DNA of 64,000 bases from Tachypleus tridentatus (taxonomy: Eukaryota > Arthropoda > Merostomata > Xiphosura > Limulidae), in NCBI RefSeq assembly GCF_004210375.1, contig NW_027467782.1, positions 22,671,276-22,735,275 of the forward strand. The letters run 5' to 3'. Under the pieces are notes generated by a model. That model had not been told where the DNA came from and made no database searches. It saw only the letters and a list, made by a program, of their open reading frames with translations. The position numbers and the translations under genes are program-made. Shown piece by piece: positions 46,736-60,950 of the stretch (position 1 is its first letter; the number at the start of each line of letters is the position of its first letter).

Positions 46736-47531
46736 CTAAAGATAATTGTTAAAGAATCCAAAATTGTATAAAGGATATAAAATAAACAATCTCGCTCTTT
46801 CTTTTATTGTTATATTCCCAATGACCTCATTATTTTATAATCTGTTTTGTTAAACATAACAACAAATTAATTTAAATGATTAAGTACTTGTGTCTTTAAA
46901 CTAAAAACTGAAAACCTATAAAAAAAACAGTGGAAATAAGTCCTATTTCAAGGTATGTTTTGTCTCTCTTCTTGATTCAAAATAACGAAGTAATACATTT
47001 TCTGACAATTCATGGTTACCATATAAACATCGAATGAACCAACACTATTGATGATTGTACACACCGACTCATACTGATCAAGCTTGAGTTCGATAAACGA
47101 TTAAACCTTTTAAAAAATGTTCCAGATTTCGCTTTATTAAAGGCTCAAGAAGTTAATTTTGAAAAAAAGATTGTATCATTTCTTTCTGTGTAAATGTTAC
47201 ACAGCACTCTATATGTTTGCCTTAGGCCTGCACTCTTAACATTAACCATATTAACCACAAAAGATATTTCAACCCCTACATGAAAAGTATGATGAATTGT
47301 TGTTGTTTTTTTGACATACTGATCACATATGTTTACAAAATGGAACTATTTTCCATACAGTGAATGTTATGTAGCTGTAGTACTTATAAGACAGTGCAAG
47401 AAAGAAATATTACAAACAAAGTCTGGTGTTATACCACTGCAAGTTTCTTGTTGATGATAACCTATACTCTTCAAGTAAAATTTGAGTTTACCACAAAAAC
47501 TTTGTTTTATTTATAAACATACATATATAAG

Positions 47532-47652
47532 TAGCGGTGGGTGGTGATGACTAGTTGCCTTCTCTCTAGTCTTACACTGCTAAATTAAGGACGGCCAGCA
47601 CACATAGCCCTCGAGTAGCTTTGCGCGTAATTCAAAAAACAAACAAACAATC
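47532..47652 (+). repeat. SINE family A, 3' half only
   Basis: AGCGGTGGGTGGTGATGACT to the tail AAACAAACAAACAA is present; head and first half are missing. Confidence 0.9.
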
Positions 47653-47828
47653 TAGCTGAGTATCCACAAGCGCAAATGACGTCGGATTCTAAACATTTAT
47701 ATTAGATACATACAAAATAGGCCCACTTTTGTATGCAAATTGTATTAAATAGGCTATGTTGATATTGAATTATACCAAATACGTTTGCTTGGGAAATACT
47801 TTGATATAATAAAATGTATTCATTGGGC

Positions 47829-47960
47829 ATTTAATGCCCTGGAGGTTTCGGTGCTGGACTCTCAATCCGAAACGCTATGTCAATCAAAACTCACGCTATC
47901 AGCTTTGGGGTGTTACAAAATTATGGTCAACTCTGTCATTAGTCGGTAGGTAGCCTGTGA
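47829..47960 (+). repeat. Possible ancient SINE family A head
   Basis: The order of motifs (TGGAGGTTTCGGTGCTGGAC, CTCAATCCGAAA, GGGGTGTTACAAAATTATGG, then GTCATTAGTCGGTAGGTAG) follows the family A head and body but is strongly diverged. Confidence 0.35.
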
Positions 47961-48351
47961 GTTGACCATAAGCATAAAACAGTTTGTTTTAACATTTGTA
48001 ATTTTTACATTTGTTGAAAGACAAAAGTTCGATAATTTATTTATTATTCCAGCATTATCTGAAGAGGAGAAATCCAATAAATGTTTAAATATAACATAAA
48101 AGTTCATTTGTTAATATTTGTAGTACTATAACAAATGTTATGAAAATAATAAAACTGTACAGTGCTTATCAAACAAAAATAAATAATACATACTCGGCGA
48201 TGGATTAATCCAAAAGAAAGAGAGAAACATTTAGGCTAATTTTAGGTCTAATTTACCCTTCAAATAATATTATTAACTCTTGAAACACACAAATTACCCT
48301 ACAGTGTTTACGTTTTATCGAACGTTTCTCACATAACGTTATGGTTAAGGG

Positions 48352-48478
48352 GAAATGTGGGTTTTCATTTAGCAAAACCACTTGCGGCTATCTGTTAATT
48401 CTACCAAGTTGAATCGAACCCATGATTGTAGCGTTGGAAATCTGTAGACTTATCTCTGTACTAGCGAGAGACTGATGG
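48352..48478 (-). repeat. SINE family C
   Basis: TTTAGCAAAACCACTTGCGG and TTGAATCGAACCCATGATTG are readable, followed by a head with GTAGACTTATCTCTGTACTA. Confidence 0.78.
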
Positions 48479-51400
48479 TTAAGCTAATACTCGCTGATTG
48501 AATGCTGATCTTGGTGGAAGAAGCTTGCATTTTATAAATCTAACAACATATATTTATGGTATGAATGCGTTTTCCAAAACGTTTTCATTATAATATATTA
48601 TTGTCATAATACATTAGTATTAGGCCTATTGTAGATTTTGTCACTTCACTATTTATCATGTCTCTTAAGGTTTGTAATATTATTATACACTATTCTTCAA
48701 AATCCCTAAGGTTCTAGGTTTTAAAAAAAATGTAGTTAATAATATAGTAGGCTTCCAGTTAATGTTTCATGATAAGAATAACTGAAGAAACATTTTTGTT
48801 TTTGACCAACGTCCCCAAGAAATATAGGAATTTGACTCTAAACCGTCAGAAGAGGCTTATCCCCACTCTTACGTTTTATGTAAGTCATTATCTGTTGTTG
48901 AATATTGTTATGTTGAAATTGAATATTTTCATTTTTATCATCATTCAAGCAGTTCTTATAAGACGGGATTGTTGGAAACCTTCGTTCAATGTCGACAACA
49001 ACACCAACCTTGAGCAAATCTCCTGGTGATGTACAAGTATTTATACCCTGTTTTGAATATGTTTACTATTTATCTCTACCATAAATTCTTGGTGACATTT
49101 AATTAAACATTTGGAATGTACCAAGCTTACAAGAATAAATTTTGGATATTGAAATTTTATTTAATATTGCCTTGAGTGATAGAAAATTATTTTTAATCTA
49201 TGTTGTTTAAATACCCTTAAACAAAGGGTTTTTATTTTAAAATCATGGTAACAATCTATATATCCGATCATCTTTTCTCAGTTTCGAGAATCCACGGCTG
49301 AAACGTAGAGAGTTGCAAGTGAAAATGACGTATAAAATTGACCCAGTCTTAGGTCCATAAAAACGAGAAAATTACCAACATTTCCTCAAAGCACGTGACC
49401 GAATGGAGAGGCTATATGTTCTACAGTAAGTGACACATATTCAATGAAAATGTGTATTGACAGCAAAGTTCACACCTTTCATCATTCTATTGCCGTTAAT
49501 ATGTTTAAGATTTGATATAAGTCGCAAACCTATGTTCTTGTAATATATGCTGGGTGAAAGTTACAGTGGTAATGATAAGGTACTATGTCTGTATGCACTG
49601 CATGCCAAATAAGGTATGATTTCACCAAGACAACACATTCAGCCCACGTTTAAATGAACACGAGAGGCCCTTTATAACATGTATTCACAAATTGAAATTA
49701 ATTTGCAGACATCTTCCGTGAACTTCTGTATTAATGAACTGTTAAAATGAACTCTCGAAAGTCGTTATCTGTAGATGTTTGATAAATATTGAAAGAAAGA
49801 TAAAGTGGAAAAGGGATAACTTTGTGTATTAGAAAGTGCGCTGCATAGAAACAGCGACTTATGAATGACACCACCAGTAGTTAAAGAAGAGGCAGTATCT
49901 AGACATTCATCCTTGTGTAGTTACCATAGATTGTGTATTACGTTTATACTCATATAAGAAATGAATATATATTTATTTCACGCCCTAACAACCAGAAACA
50001 GCCTCGAGGGAAAAATTGTACCACTGAATTAAAATAATGTGGAAAATAAACATTCATTTGTATTTCCAAACATTAAAACTTCATATTAATATCAATCAAC
50101 ATCTTTTAATTTATTCCATTTTGTACATCTAAATGAAAGTTATGAATTTTTATTTTAGTTTTAAAGTACAGTTCCAACGCAATTAGTAATGGTTGTGAAT
50201 ATATTTATTTATATGAGTGTTACATGGCACCCTTAGCCACAAAGCAGGAAAAGCACAATAATTTAAAATAAAATTGAAACAATTTGCTCTTCTAACTTGA
50301 GTAAAACGCATTTTATTGATTTTAGCCAATCGTTCTTTCACAATCTCGGTTACCGTGATGTATACCATTGCCACTACTTACCTTCCAAATGCCATAGTTT
50401 ACTGATGAAAACGCGTCATGTAAGTTTTCAATTATTTCTAACTGTTTAAATCACAGAGGGGATTTATTTCAGTAAGGATATGATTTTAGGTATAAACTGA
50501 GAAGTACAAGCTCAACTGATGATACGATATTAGAAGAAAAGATGTTTGTGAACAATTTCTGTAGCAACTATAGAACTTTTTTAATTTTGAAAAGAATGAT
50601 TTATCATTTTGTATGTTATTTGAATTACGAGGCTGAATTATGATAAGAGAATACATATTATTTTATGGAACAAGATAATGTATGGTTAGATAAGTCATTT
50701 CACTTTCGAACAAACGAAGTTTCTTATTGCCATCAAGGCCTTTCCTTTCTTAAAACCCTGTATGTCCTGAATAGCACAGTGCAGAGGCAAACCGTGTACT
50801 TCGTTTTTCGAATCAAAACAAAAACAAAATTTGTAGTTTGAAAAATATACAATAATCGGAACGTTTTTTAAAACGATTTAGGAATAAATAAAATCAGTAT
50901 TTTAAATCTACAACAAAAACAAGCATATTTAATTGTTTCTTAAAATAAGTACAGTGAAATGTTTTGAAAATTTCATAGTTAAGAATCTATGTTAATATCA
51001 CATATATACGTTGGTATAAAATTAAGGTAGAAGGTTTGCTTAAGTTAAATATCTTACAGAAAGTAATTATTTACAACATAACTATTATATTTAATAGTTT
51101 TTATAGAATTCAATAAACCACACAAGTACGTCTAATAGACACACCAGGGTCTTGAAGAAGTATATAAATAATTTAAGTAGTTAATTCTCCTTATCACAAT
51201 CCAAAGATTATCTACAACTTCAACGAGGGGGAGGAAATTAACGCTCAGTGACTCCTCTTCGTCTCTTTAGATATACATAAACAGTTTTTATACATCTAAT
51301 GTCTTTTGTCCATAATATTAAGAAGCGAAAACTCTCACGCCCACTGTTTTTTGTTGTACTATAATCCTATGTAAGTTAGGAAAACATCTGTGAGATTTAC

Positions 51401-52047
51401 ATTCATATATATATAAATTATGAGGTATCATCACAATAATTAAATTAATAAATGTTAATTTCTCTGGTAACTTGATAACTTCATGATTCGTGTTTGGAAT
51501 AGTTTTGAAGTTTGCTTCTGTGGATATCATGCTAATATTATTGATAAAGGAATGTAGTGGTACATATAAGTGCACACAAAAATTTTACAGAAACAGGTGT
51601 GATACGCATATGTCAATAACTATACTTACCTTGTTACCTAAACTGCTAGTACCTTTCGCCTCAAAGTAATTATGACTTTGAGCAAACGTCTTAATTTCAA
51701 TTTCACCAAAGAAAAAACTGAAAGGATCATGACGACCCAAGTATAAAGTCGAAACGTTGCATGGTCTTTTATATATATATATACGTATTCTTTAAATAAT
51801 AACTATTTTGTATTTAATGGAAAAACTGTAAATGTTTGTCGAGATTATGGGAAGATTACGATGAGAAGGTTATATTACATTAATATATTAATTTAGTTAT
51901 ATTAGGCATTTTTACTTGAACCCGAGTCAGCAACTTCTTACTTGTAAAATTTAAGGTATATTTTTACCGGCTAATTCCTTCTAGAGAATTTTGTAAAATA
52001 CAAATCATTTTGTTTTTACCTTCTTTATTAAGAAGTATTAATAAGAT
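48479..52047. other. Longest feature-poor stretch, about 3.6 kb
   Basis: AT-rich DNA with only short chance frames (48769-49029, 50183-50374, 51318-51575). No SINE, exon or transposon remnant was recognised. Confidence 0.5.
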
Positions 52048-53436
52048 TTGTTTGTTTTGTGTTTACTTCCACTTAATTTAATATCGATAATTTCTTGTGT
52101 AAACTTTTCTCACTATTCGAATTATTGTTCTTTTTCGAATTTCCGTGACGTTGCAAGACAGAAACAAGCCTTATTAGTTAACGAGAAACTCATAAGGAAC
52201 ATTTTGAAACGAAACAATAATATATATGAACATAATGTAACGTTGACAGAGCAACAAGAAGTAACCAATGCCACAGTTTACACTGATGATGATAATGTTT
52301 TTATTAACGGTCAGGTTTGAGAAGTACTTGGTGTTGCTGACACAGTTGTAACTGTTTCATTATTTCAAGTACAAGAATACATAACGGAAAATCATATTAA
52401 GGACAAATTAATCGAACAAGGTTGCACTCTAAAACGCCCGATTGTGTGGAAACGTATTAATGGTATCTATACAGGTATGTACGCATTCAGTTACCAACAG
52501 GTGTATCATCTCTACGGTAGACAGACAGATCTAGGTAGGAATTTTGGTTAAATTATTATTTCGTTCTGGTCGAACGAAAAATAACCAGGGGCGGTCAGAA
52601 ACTATTATTTCTCTTCACCACCGTAGGTTATCAAATAAGGCTTATAGATCCAGTTAAAAAGGCTGCATTCTATCAGATAAAACACAATGATCAGGTAAAA
52701 GTGTCTAATAGATGTATGGCCGATGATCATTTGTACAGCAGGTGTCCTAAACGTAAATATCAGAAATGTGGAGAGATCAGACATTTTTCGCGAGATTGCA
52801 CTAACGATAATAATCAACTTACTAATATCGAAAAAGAAAAGCTTCCTGAATTCACCGACACCCCCATTGCGTCCGGAGTAGAAGTGGACTCGCCTGTTTT
52901 AATCACTCAAGTTACCAACGTACAATCGTATGTTGAGAACACCAGACAAGAAAAACCGTTGGAGAGTGTTCCCGCCACTGTTACAGAATCAGAAGATAAT
53001 GTTATGAACTACGCGAATGCAACAAGAAAAAGGCTATCGACTGAGAAAAATGCCCACAAGAAAATACAAAATAAAACAGGTTCGTCTCAAGAATAGCTGG
53101 AAACATAATCAGAAAGATATTACTTACACAATGTAATTTTCCAATTAAAATTATGCACTGTTAATGTCAACGGGTTATCTGATATGTTTAAGCTAGAAAA
53201 CGTTTTAACCTTTCTTAAAAAGAGAAAATGTGATATTATTTGTTTACAGGAAACATTTTGGTATGATACTTTTTTTGATCAAGTTAACTCACATTGGGGA
53301 GGGGATATTATCTCTGACCATACTGAATTACATAGAAAAGGTGTTGTGATTTTTATTCGCAGAGGTTTAGATATTAGTGATATTAATTATCATATTAGTG
53401 GAGTAGGTCGTAAGATAGTTTTATCTTTTACTTATA
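52048..53436 (+). mobile_element. Tx1/L1-like LINE, 5' piece (ORF1 and endonuclease)
   Basis: ORF1-like sequence runs from about 52130 to 53093 with breaks. It includes cysteine knuckles, CMADDHLYSRCPKRKYQKCG and CGEIRHFSRDC (52701-53093). About 55 bp later an AP-endonuclease start is seen (VNVNGLSDMFKLENVLTFLK, KKRKCDIICLQETFWYD). It is cut at 53437 by a SINE. Two-ORF layout with CCHC knuckles suits Tx1/L1 elements; the clade call is tentative. Confidence 0.75.
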
Positions 53437-53716
53437 GGCCCGGCATGGCCAAGCGTGTTAAGGCGTGCGAGTCGTAATCTGAGGGTCGCGGGTTCGCATC
53501 CCGGTCGCGCCAAATATGCTCGCCCCTTTCAACCGTGGGGGCGTTATAATGTGACTGTCAATCCCACTACTCGTTGGTAAAAGAGTAGCCCAAGAGTTGG
53601 CGGTGGGTGGTGATGACTAGCTGCCTTCCCTCTACTCTTACACTGCAAAATTAGGGGCGGCTGGCACAGATAGCCCTCGAGTAGCCTTGTGCGAAATTCA
53701 AAAACAAAAAACAAAC
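53437..53716 (+). repeat. SINE family A inside the Tx1/L1-like LINE
   Basis: Complete near-consensus copy from GGCCCGGCATGGCCAAGCGT to CAAAAACAAAAAACAAAC. It interrupts the endonuclease region of the LINE. Confidence 0.94.
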
Positions 53717-53800
53717 TAAAGTCAAAGTTACCTTCGTAGGGAGAACAATTACTTGTCGAGAGACGCTCAGTGTGATCCTAAGTAGGCCTATTACTTGGAA

Positions 53801-56160
53801 CAGGGTCTCCAAACTTCTTTCACAGGGGCCAGATTACTGGGAATGAGAAACGCGGGCCGCATGATCATTATGTTCAACACTCATAAGCCAGAACGAAAGC
53901 TCTCTGTAAAAGACTTAACACTAAGTTTAGGATGCCACATTAACCACGTGGGAGTAGCATGCAATACACACATATAATAAAAAAACAAACAGAAACACAA
54001 CCAACATTTTTATTTACCGAAAGGTTATCAAAGAAGGTGACATTAGCAAAAACAATTGTCACATTGCACATAGTGAGTACAAATCTGAATTTCACTAAGC
54101 CGCAAAAATGTTAGTGAGATTTATGAAATTGGCGTTTAGCTTTCGAAATATCTTCAATATTCGGTTTTTAATTGCTGCATCCAATCATTAGAATTGCTTT
54201 CAAATGTTCATCAGTCAACCTTGATCGATGTAGCGACTTCACGTACTTCATTTTTTGAAAATGCTTGTTCACAGACATAAGTTGTTCCGCACATTCATGC
54301 CATACCAGATGCGAACTGCTTCAGCTTTGGAAAATCATCATCAGGTATCCAGCTGTAAAATTCAATAAGTTGTCTCTCTCTGTGTTTTGCTTTCAACAAG
54401 TCGATGACCTCCAGCTGAAGTTCCACTGGCACGTCATCAATGACACAATCAAAATGATTCTGAAAAAGGAGAATGTCTCTTTCGATTCTGTCGAGATCCG
54501 AAAATCTCTCCAAAAATGCTTATTTAAATTACCAATAATCTTTTTCTGAAACTTCAGGTTGACATCTTCTGTGATTCCAGCATGAAACTCATTGAAACAC
54601 TGAAAATTAGAAAGGTTTCCTCTTTCCAAATGTGCTTTAAACAATGACAGCTTTCTCCGAAATCCTTTAATGATTCTATAGAGATCACAGACAAGGTTAT
54701 TTTTCCCCTGAAATTTCAAGTTCAATTCATTCATGTAAGATGTGATGTCAACCAAAGATGAAAACTTCGACAACCAGGTTGGATCCGACAGAAGTGGATC
54801 GGTTCTATATTTCTCGATAAGAAATATATATATTTCTCTTCTCAGCTTATAAAAACGAGACAAGACTTCACCGCAGCTGAGCCACCTCACTGCCGTGTGA
54901 TAAGGCTATTCACGGAAAGGCCTTGAACTGGCGATGATTAAGTGCATGACTCCGAATGCAGTTCACTGCAGAAATGACTGGTTTCAGTATGCAAGAAATA
55001 TCTAAGTCTTTTCCACAGAGTGCTTGCTGATGTATGATGCAGTGTATGAACAGAGCGCTTTGGAGTTGAAGATCTTCCAGTTGTTTCCTGATCAGTCCCA
55101 CCAGACCCTTCTTTTCTCCAGCCATGTTTTTTCCTTCAACAACTGTTACACCTCTAAGGTGATTCCACTAAAGGTTATAGTCTTACAAAGTTTTATGCTT
55201 TTATGAAAATGTCTTTTCCAGTTCTTCTTCCGTGCATGCTGCAAACTGATGCCAACTCTTTCGTGATTTGAAAGTTCAAATTAACTCCACGAATGAACAC
55301 GAGAAGTTGTGACATACTCGAGATATCAGTAGACTCATCCTGTGCCAGAGAATACCATAGGGAGTTTCTTGCTTTTGGCGTATCTGTAATGCGATGTTCT
55401 CTCCAAGTTCTTCTGCTCTCCGTACAACTGAAGTTGCTGAAAGGCAAATTGGCTTTTTCAGGACACAGCTCATTTGCTGCTTCCATCCTGCACTTTTTGA
55501 TGAAGTTGCCGTCAGTAAAAGGTTTTCCTAGCTCTGCCATCCTATGCACTATTTTGTAACTTGTACGAGTGACAGATTCATTTTCAGCAAACTTTCTCGT
55601 GAGGAGAGTCTTTCGAGATTCAAAAACACGTTTCATGGATTCAGATGTCTCAGAATGGAAATTTACTGTACTTTTCAACTATGTTGATAGATGTTTTGTT
55701 TCATAGTGACGCCGAAGATTGTACTCTTTCAAAACGGCAACACTTTCTGTGCATATCACACAAGTAGCTTTCTGTTTTCTTGTTTCCACAAAGAAGTGCT
55801 TTTCTCCCCATTCATCATTGAAAGCATGACACTCAAAGTCCACTTTTCTTTTTTTAAAAGCAGTCATGAAAAAAAACAGGGTCTGAAAATGAAAACACAG
55901 AGCGCTGTGAGAAAAGTATTGTACTGGTCCAAGAACGCACAAACAAAATATATTGAAACGTACGTTTGCCACGACACTTACCTAAGAACGAGTTTCGAAA
56001 AGCGCATAACCCGAATACTAAGAGAAATGAGCTTGCTGAAGCGGTAACCCAAGGCCGCTGAATTTACAAGATAAGTCGATAGGACGAGGGTTAAGTCTGT
56101 TCTTGTTTTCGAAATCCTAATGCTTTCAAAGATACGTGCCTCGTTATGAATAAACGGCAA
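53801..56160 (-). mobile_element. hAT DNA transposon 2, 5'-truncated
   Basis: The 3' end is at 53801 (CAGGGTCTCCAAACTT on the plus strand). The transposase runs on the minus strand from about 55860, with BED finger CVICTE...HYETKH, then AQDESTDISSMSQLLVFIRG, HCIIHQQALCGKDL and MRWLSCGEVLSRFYKLRREI. These match GTF2IRD2-type hAT transposases. Several frame changes and stops break it. Compared with the sister fragment at 62191, about 220 bp of the 5' end is missing. It lies between two pieces of a LINE. Confidence 0.88.
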
Positions 56161-56219
56161 CCACTGTTTCTCAATGTTTTTGTTCCCACTATGAGATTAA
56201 GCACATTCTATAATAAAAA

Positions 56220-57150
56220 ATTTATTAGCGCGGGACTAATTTGCTTAAGGGTCTTCACTTACGAATTTGTCCCTCGATGGCTTCCCTTAAAAACTATTGT
56301 CAGGATGTATCAGAAAGTGTGATACTTGTTCAAGTCAGACAGTATTACAAAAAGTTATATGATGCTATTCCAGAAGAATGGAAAGACTTGGTTGAAAGAG
56401 AGATTCACACAATTAGAGGTGCGACAAAATTTATTTTTGAGATGTGTGATTCAGATGGTGAAAATGTTATCCACTGAAATGATCTTCCTGTTAAAAAACT
56501 GATTAAGTTAATATACCGGAACTCCATCCCCGCTACTGAAGAAATTACTGTATGGAAAGATATTTTAAGAGATACTAACTGGAAAAAATACATAAACATA
56601 CTTATCACCTATTCAAAGGCTTGTTTTGTTGATGAGGATTAGTTATTTTATCACAATGCTTTAATGACGAACAATAAACTTGTTCATATGAAAACATGAT
56701 ACTGGCTTATGTACACTTTGTGGAAAAGAAACTGAAACAGTGAAACATTTATATTGCCTGTGTCCAATGGTTCAACCCTAATGGATATTAGTATTCGGCG
56801 CTATTTCCTTTATCATACAAAAATCAGTACCAATGAATCAGAAACGGAGAATTCTTGTACAGGGCTTCCTAGAAGGATTAAGAAAAGATGACAGCCTGCA
56901 GTGTAAGTTTTTATTACATTATTTAAATATTGCATTGTGACTGTTAGGAAAATTTGTTTAGCCAAAAATATCCATTTAAATCTGTTGTCATTTTCTAAAA
57001 GTCAGTTAAGAAAGAAAATAAGTTTTGATTATTCCAGATATGTTATTCATAATGATGTCAATTCTTTCTTTTAATTTTATTCTAAACTTGTTCGTCCTTG
57101 TTCATAACGTTACATTATTGTGTGTCCTTTAATATGAGCAATTACAGATA
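56220..57150 (+). mobile_element. LINE 3' piece (reverse transcriptase C-terminus)
   Basis: The sequence reads VRQYYKKLYDAIPEEWKDLV, then GLCTLCGKETETVKHLYCLC and RRILVQGFLEGLRKDDSLQ. The CTLC...HLYCLC pattern is the C-terminal cysteine motif after the RT domain of Tx1/L1-like LINEs. There are several stops. It has the same orientation as the endonuclease piece ending at 53436 and may be the rest of that element; the RT core is not seen. Confidence 0.7.
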
Positions 57151-57651
57151 GTATTAGGTGCATTCAATTGTATATAACTGTGTATTTGATTTTTGTATTT
57201 GTTTTGTATGTAATATATATGATTATGAGGCCTCTTCAAGAGGTTTGTAACTTGAAAAAAAAGTTTGTTACGTACTACAATTTTATTTCGGACAACTCTC
57301 CGATTTGTCAACGACGGCACCATTTCAAGACATATTTTGTCCCAAGGTTTATTCCTGATACTGAAAAGTGTCATTGGCAATGATGACACTGTCCACCTTA
57401 TAAATGTTTTTAGTGTTTTTCAGGTCATTGGCCTTTTTAACGCTATTTAAGTATTCACAAATTAGACTTGTTTTTAACATGGTGTCTTTTTACGATTTAA
57501 AGTAAAACTAGTTCGATACAAAATTAGAAAATGGCCGTGACGCCAATTACTCGAAACCAGGACTGGAAAAGCCAACTTCAGATGACTAAAACTGATGCTT
57601 GAACCTATCCGTTAGTCATCCTGGCGAGTAAAAATAATTAAAATTATGATA
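57151..57651. other. 3' flank of the LINE piece
   Basis: Overlapping short frames at 57129-57450 lie on both strands with no family features. Confidence 0.4.
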
Positions 57652-57782
57652 TAGAGTTGTTATTTTGAATTAAGCACAAAGCTACACAATGGGCTATCTG
57701 TACTCTGCCCACCACGAATATCTAAACCTGGTTTTTAGCGTTGTAAGTCCGTAGATATACCGCTGAGCCACTGGGAGGCATG
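57652..57782 (-). repeat. SINE family B
   Basis: The inverse of the family B consensus: TTTGAATTAAGCACAAAGCT at the tail and TATACCGCTGAGCCACTGGG at the head. Confidence 0.88.
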
Positions 57783-59705
57783 TTACAGTCTTTTAAAGCT
57801 TGTATTACTTTATTTTTCTCTTTCTGCTGTAAACTAAATTTAAAATGGATTTAATACAATTTAAGTTTTAATTCAAAATTAGGTTTTGTTTTGTTTAACA
57901 TGATTCCGTTTACGAATTTTAACAATTTTATTTTCAGTTTTCCTACAGGTTGTTTGTCGCAGATAGCATAGCTGCTTTACGCCTTAAAACGCCAAATCAA
58001 CCAACCTACCTCTCCGATTTATTATTATGTACGTCTCGTATTACTATCTGAAATAACAGGAAGTTCGATTTGTAATTCGTAGTTAATATGTATTAACTTT
58101 GTTATTTGTCAACAAGATTGATACACACAATTTCCATTTGTCTTTTCTTTATCTAAATATATTTTAATATACAAACACCAAAATTATACAATTTATAATT
58201 ACGGTTATTACTAACAGTTATTACAAATGATGATTTATGTACGACAGTATTACAAACTTATAAGACAATACTGAGTCGTATATCTGGTTTAAAACAGAAT
58301 ATTTTATCGACGATCCAAGTCCACGCCGAAAACGTTTATTCTGAGTTGATACTGTTTAACCTCGCTTTATCTTACGCCGTCTTTTTTAACTGGTCTCGTA
58401 CTCTTAATAATTCATTTCTTTCGTCGAAGATATTTAATGTCCCTGTAGAAATAATAACGTCTGAAGTTGAACGGTTGGTACGCTCGAAAACAATTAAGGT
58501 TCCTAATCCTATTCTGTAGTTTTCCGATTACTAGAAATTATTCTCTACTTATCAATAAAAGTGTTAATACCAATACCAGTTGTTTTGAGATACATGTTTT
58601 ATTTCAAGTGGGTTTCTCATTATCAAGAAAGACGTAAAAGCTTCTTAGGCCTATAGAAAACTGATTGTATATCACCGACAATATTCTGTTTTCGTCTCTC
58701 AGCTTTTTATAAGAATCACACGCGTTTGTAGAAATTTTGACATTGCTCACGCGTGCCTTATTCCATCACATATTGTTGCTATTAACTTTAGATTTTAATG
58801 TAAAGGAAATCTTTTTCAAGATTAAGATATGCTCATATTAATTTTGGTGCAAGAGATGGCGCTAACGTAGCAGTTTGGATGAAAGTGTATAGCAAAACAA
58901 AAGCATTTTAATACATTTAATATTGAAATTTCAATAAATAATGGATTAGTTAAGTTTAAAAATATGTGATGGATATTGAAAAAATATATCTCAGAAAGAA
59001 ATTCCTCTTAAAATAAAAAGGAGCCTTCGTTACATATAGTTAAATATCCTCGTCAATGGCCAGTTAAGACTTAACTAGGGTTTGCTTCTAATTTTAGACT
59101 ATTCACCAGAGAGAGAGCAGTTCACCAGAATCTTCCGTTGTTACCAAATATTTGTTTGAGCCTTTGTCCGAATAATGGAATTAATTCACTTTTATAAAGT
59201 AACAGAGCACAGATAGACAATTGTTTAGCACTAAGAAGTCCAAGAATAAGCCAACATTCTAAATTTTACACGTATAACAATACTTTCTTTGTTATTCATG
59301 CAAAACATAAGTAAATCACACACTGGTTTATTAATGGGTTTAATCTGTAAGAAACGTTAAAATTTTATGTTTAACTTTAACATAAAAATGTTTTATTTGT
59401 GCTATGGTTTATGAAAAAATATCTTCAGAGTACTTAAAACGAAAAAGTGCATTTGCTCAATAGAATTGTTACAAAAATGCTTCGGGGACCATCGATGTAT
59501 TAAAAGAGTAACAAAAGAAACAAGTAAGCCTAGAGTCTATTGGTTCGACAATAATGGCAACTATGTACCGATATCCCTTTTGTAACTTTATGAGAATTTC
59601 CAAACAAAGAAACAAAATAATATTTAGAGAAAAAAAGTCAAACATTTATATGTTTCTGGTGCGAGGTATGGATTTTCTATTAAAACCATAGTGTCTCTTG
59701 AAAGT
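57783..59705. other. DNA without recognised features
   Basis: No coding potential or known repeat seen by eye. Confidence 0.45.
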
Positions 59706-59870
59706 TCTCTTGGCTCCTAGTGGCACAAAGATATGGCTGCGAATTTTCAACGCCAGAAACCGGGTTTAGATGCAAGTGGTGGGCAGAGCACGTATAGCCT
59801 ATTATACTATTATATTATTAGCCTATTAAGCTTTGTGCTTAACTTCAAATAAACAAAACCTAGAACTTTT
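59706..59870 (+). repeat. SINE family B with internal expansion
   Basis: Head CTCCTAGTGGCACAAAGATA and AACCGGGTTTAGATGC are followed by AGCCTATTATACTATTATAT, a local duplication, before AGCTTTGTGCTTAACTTCAA. Confidence 0.82.
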
Positions 59871-60850
59871 TTTTTATTATATGAAAAAAAATATATAATT
59901 CCCTTAAAACACAAAAAATCACACGGTCCTTTTCTATCCTTTCTGAACCTACTTCTGATAGTCAAAACAATCAAATGTAACAAAATATATAAAAAAGAAA
60001 GTTGTCAGAAGTGGTTGAGGTACACTCTGTTCACCTAAACTCAAGTAATTAACACATTTAAAATATGCCACCTTGCTTGTCGTTTACTCGTTGGATTTCT
60101 CAAAATGCCACATCAATACTATCTGCGCCAAATGTGAAGAGACAGGCTAGAGTGGAGGCAGGTAGCCCACATCGCCCACCCTATTCCATCTCTTGCCAAA
60201 CACGTCTCCAATGTATTAAGTACAACTAGTTTGAGCGATAACAGAATGAATACCACAAAACACCAATTCTACACATCGTCACCTGAACTACTGTGGGTCA
60301 CTTTATTACTTAGATCAAGGCGAATTAATTACCTTATCTTTTATGGAAGTAAAATAATATCCAAACGGCTGTTATATCAGCTTTAGGCTCTGCAATATAA
60401 ACACATGTATATATACATAAATGTTCCTATAAAATAATCTTTATGACAAACTACATTATCAGAATAAATAAAAAACAAGAAAAAATAAACTAAGGAAAAA
60501 AAGCAACCAATAGAGTGTTCTAATCCGTCATATCATAATGTTGACGTACAAATTTTGGTTGACATTGGCTCAGTAGGCTACTTTGAGAAGTTAAGAGTGC
60601 AAACAAACATGAATTTTGTCATTATAAATATAGATTGAAAACATACACAAATATGCATTTATTGTGTTGAGTCAAAAACAAAAACAAACTTAAAACACCG
60701 TAAATATCATTAATTAGGAGATATTAAACCTTCATTTATCGATGTTTTAAGACACGTTATTTAATGGATAATTATCTAATCACTGCTTTATGTTGAACAT
60801 CATTTTAACCACTGTCTGTGAAAAAACAAACAAGACATCTTTCACTCCCA

Positions 60851-60950
60851 CTACTGGTGGGTGATGACACTGAAAACCAGGTTTCGATACTCGTGAGGTA
60901 TTGAACACGACTATCCATTTATAGCTTTCATAACAATCAAATAAACACAG
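60851..60950 (+). repeat. SINE family B, shortened
   Basis: AAAACCAGGTTTCGATACTC and a GACTATCCATTTATAGCTTT tail part are present; the first half of the head is missing. Confidence 0.65.

Noticed and set aside
55276-56160. Several plus- and minus-strand frames overlapping the hAT element at 53.8-56.2 kb.
   Set aside because: They are shadows of the BED-finger transposase in other frames.
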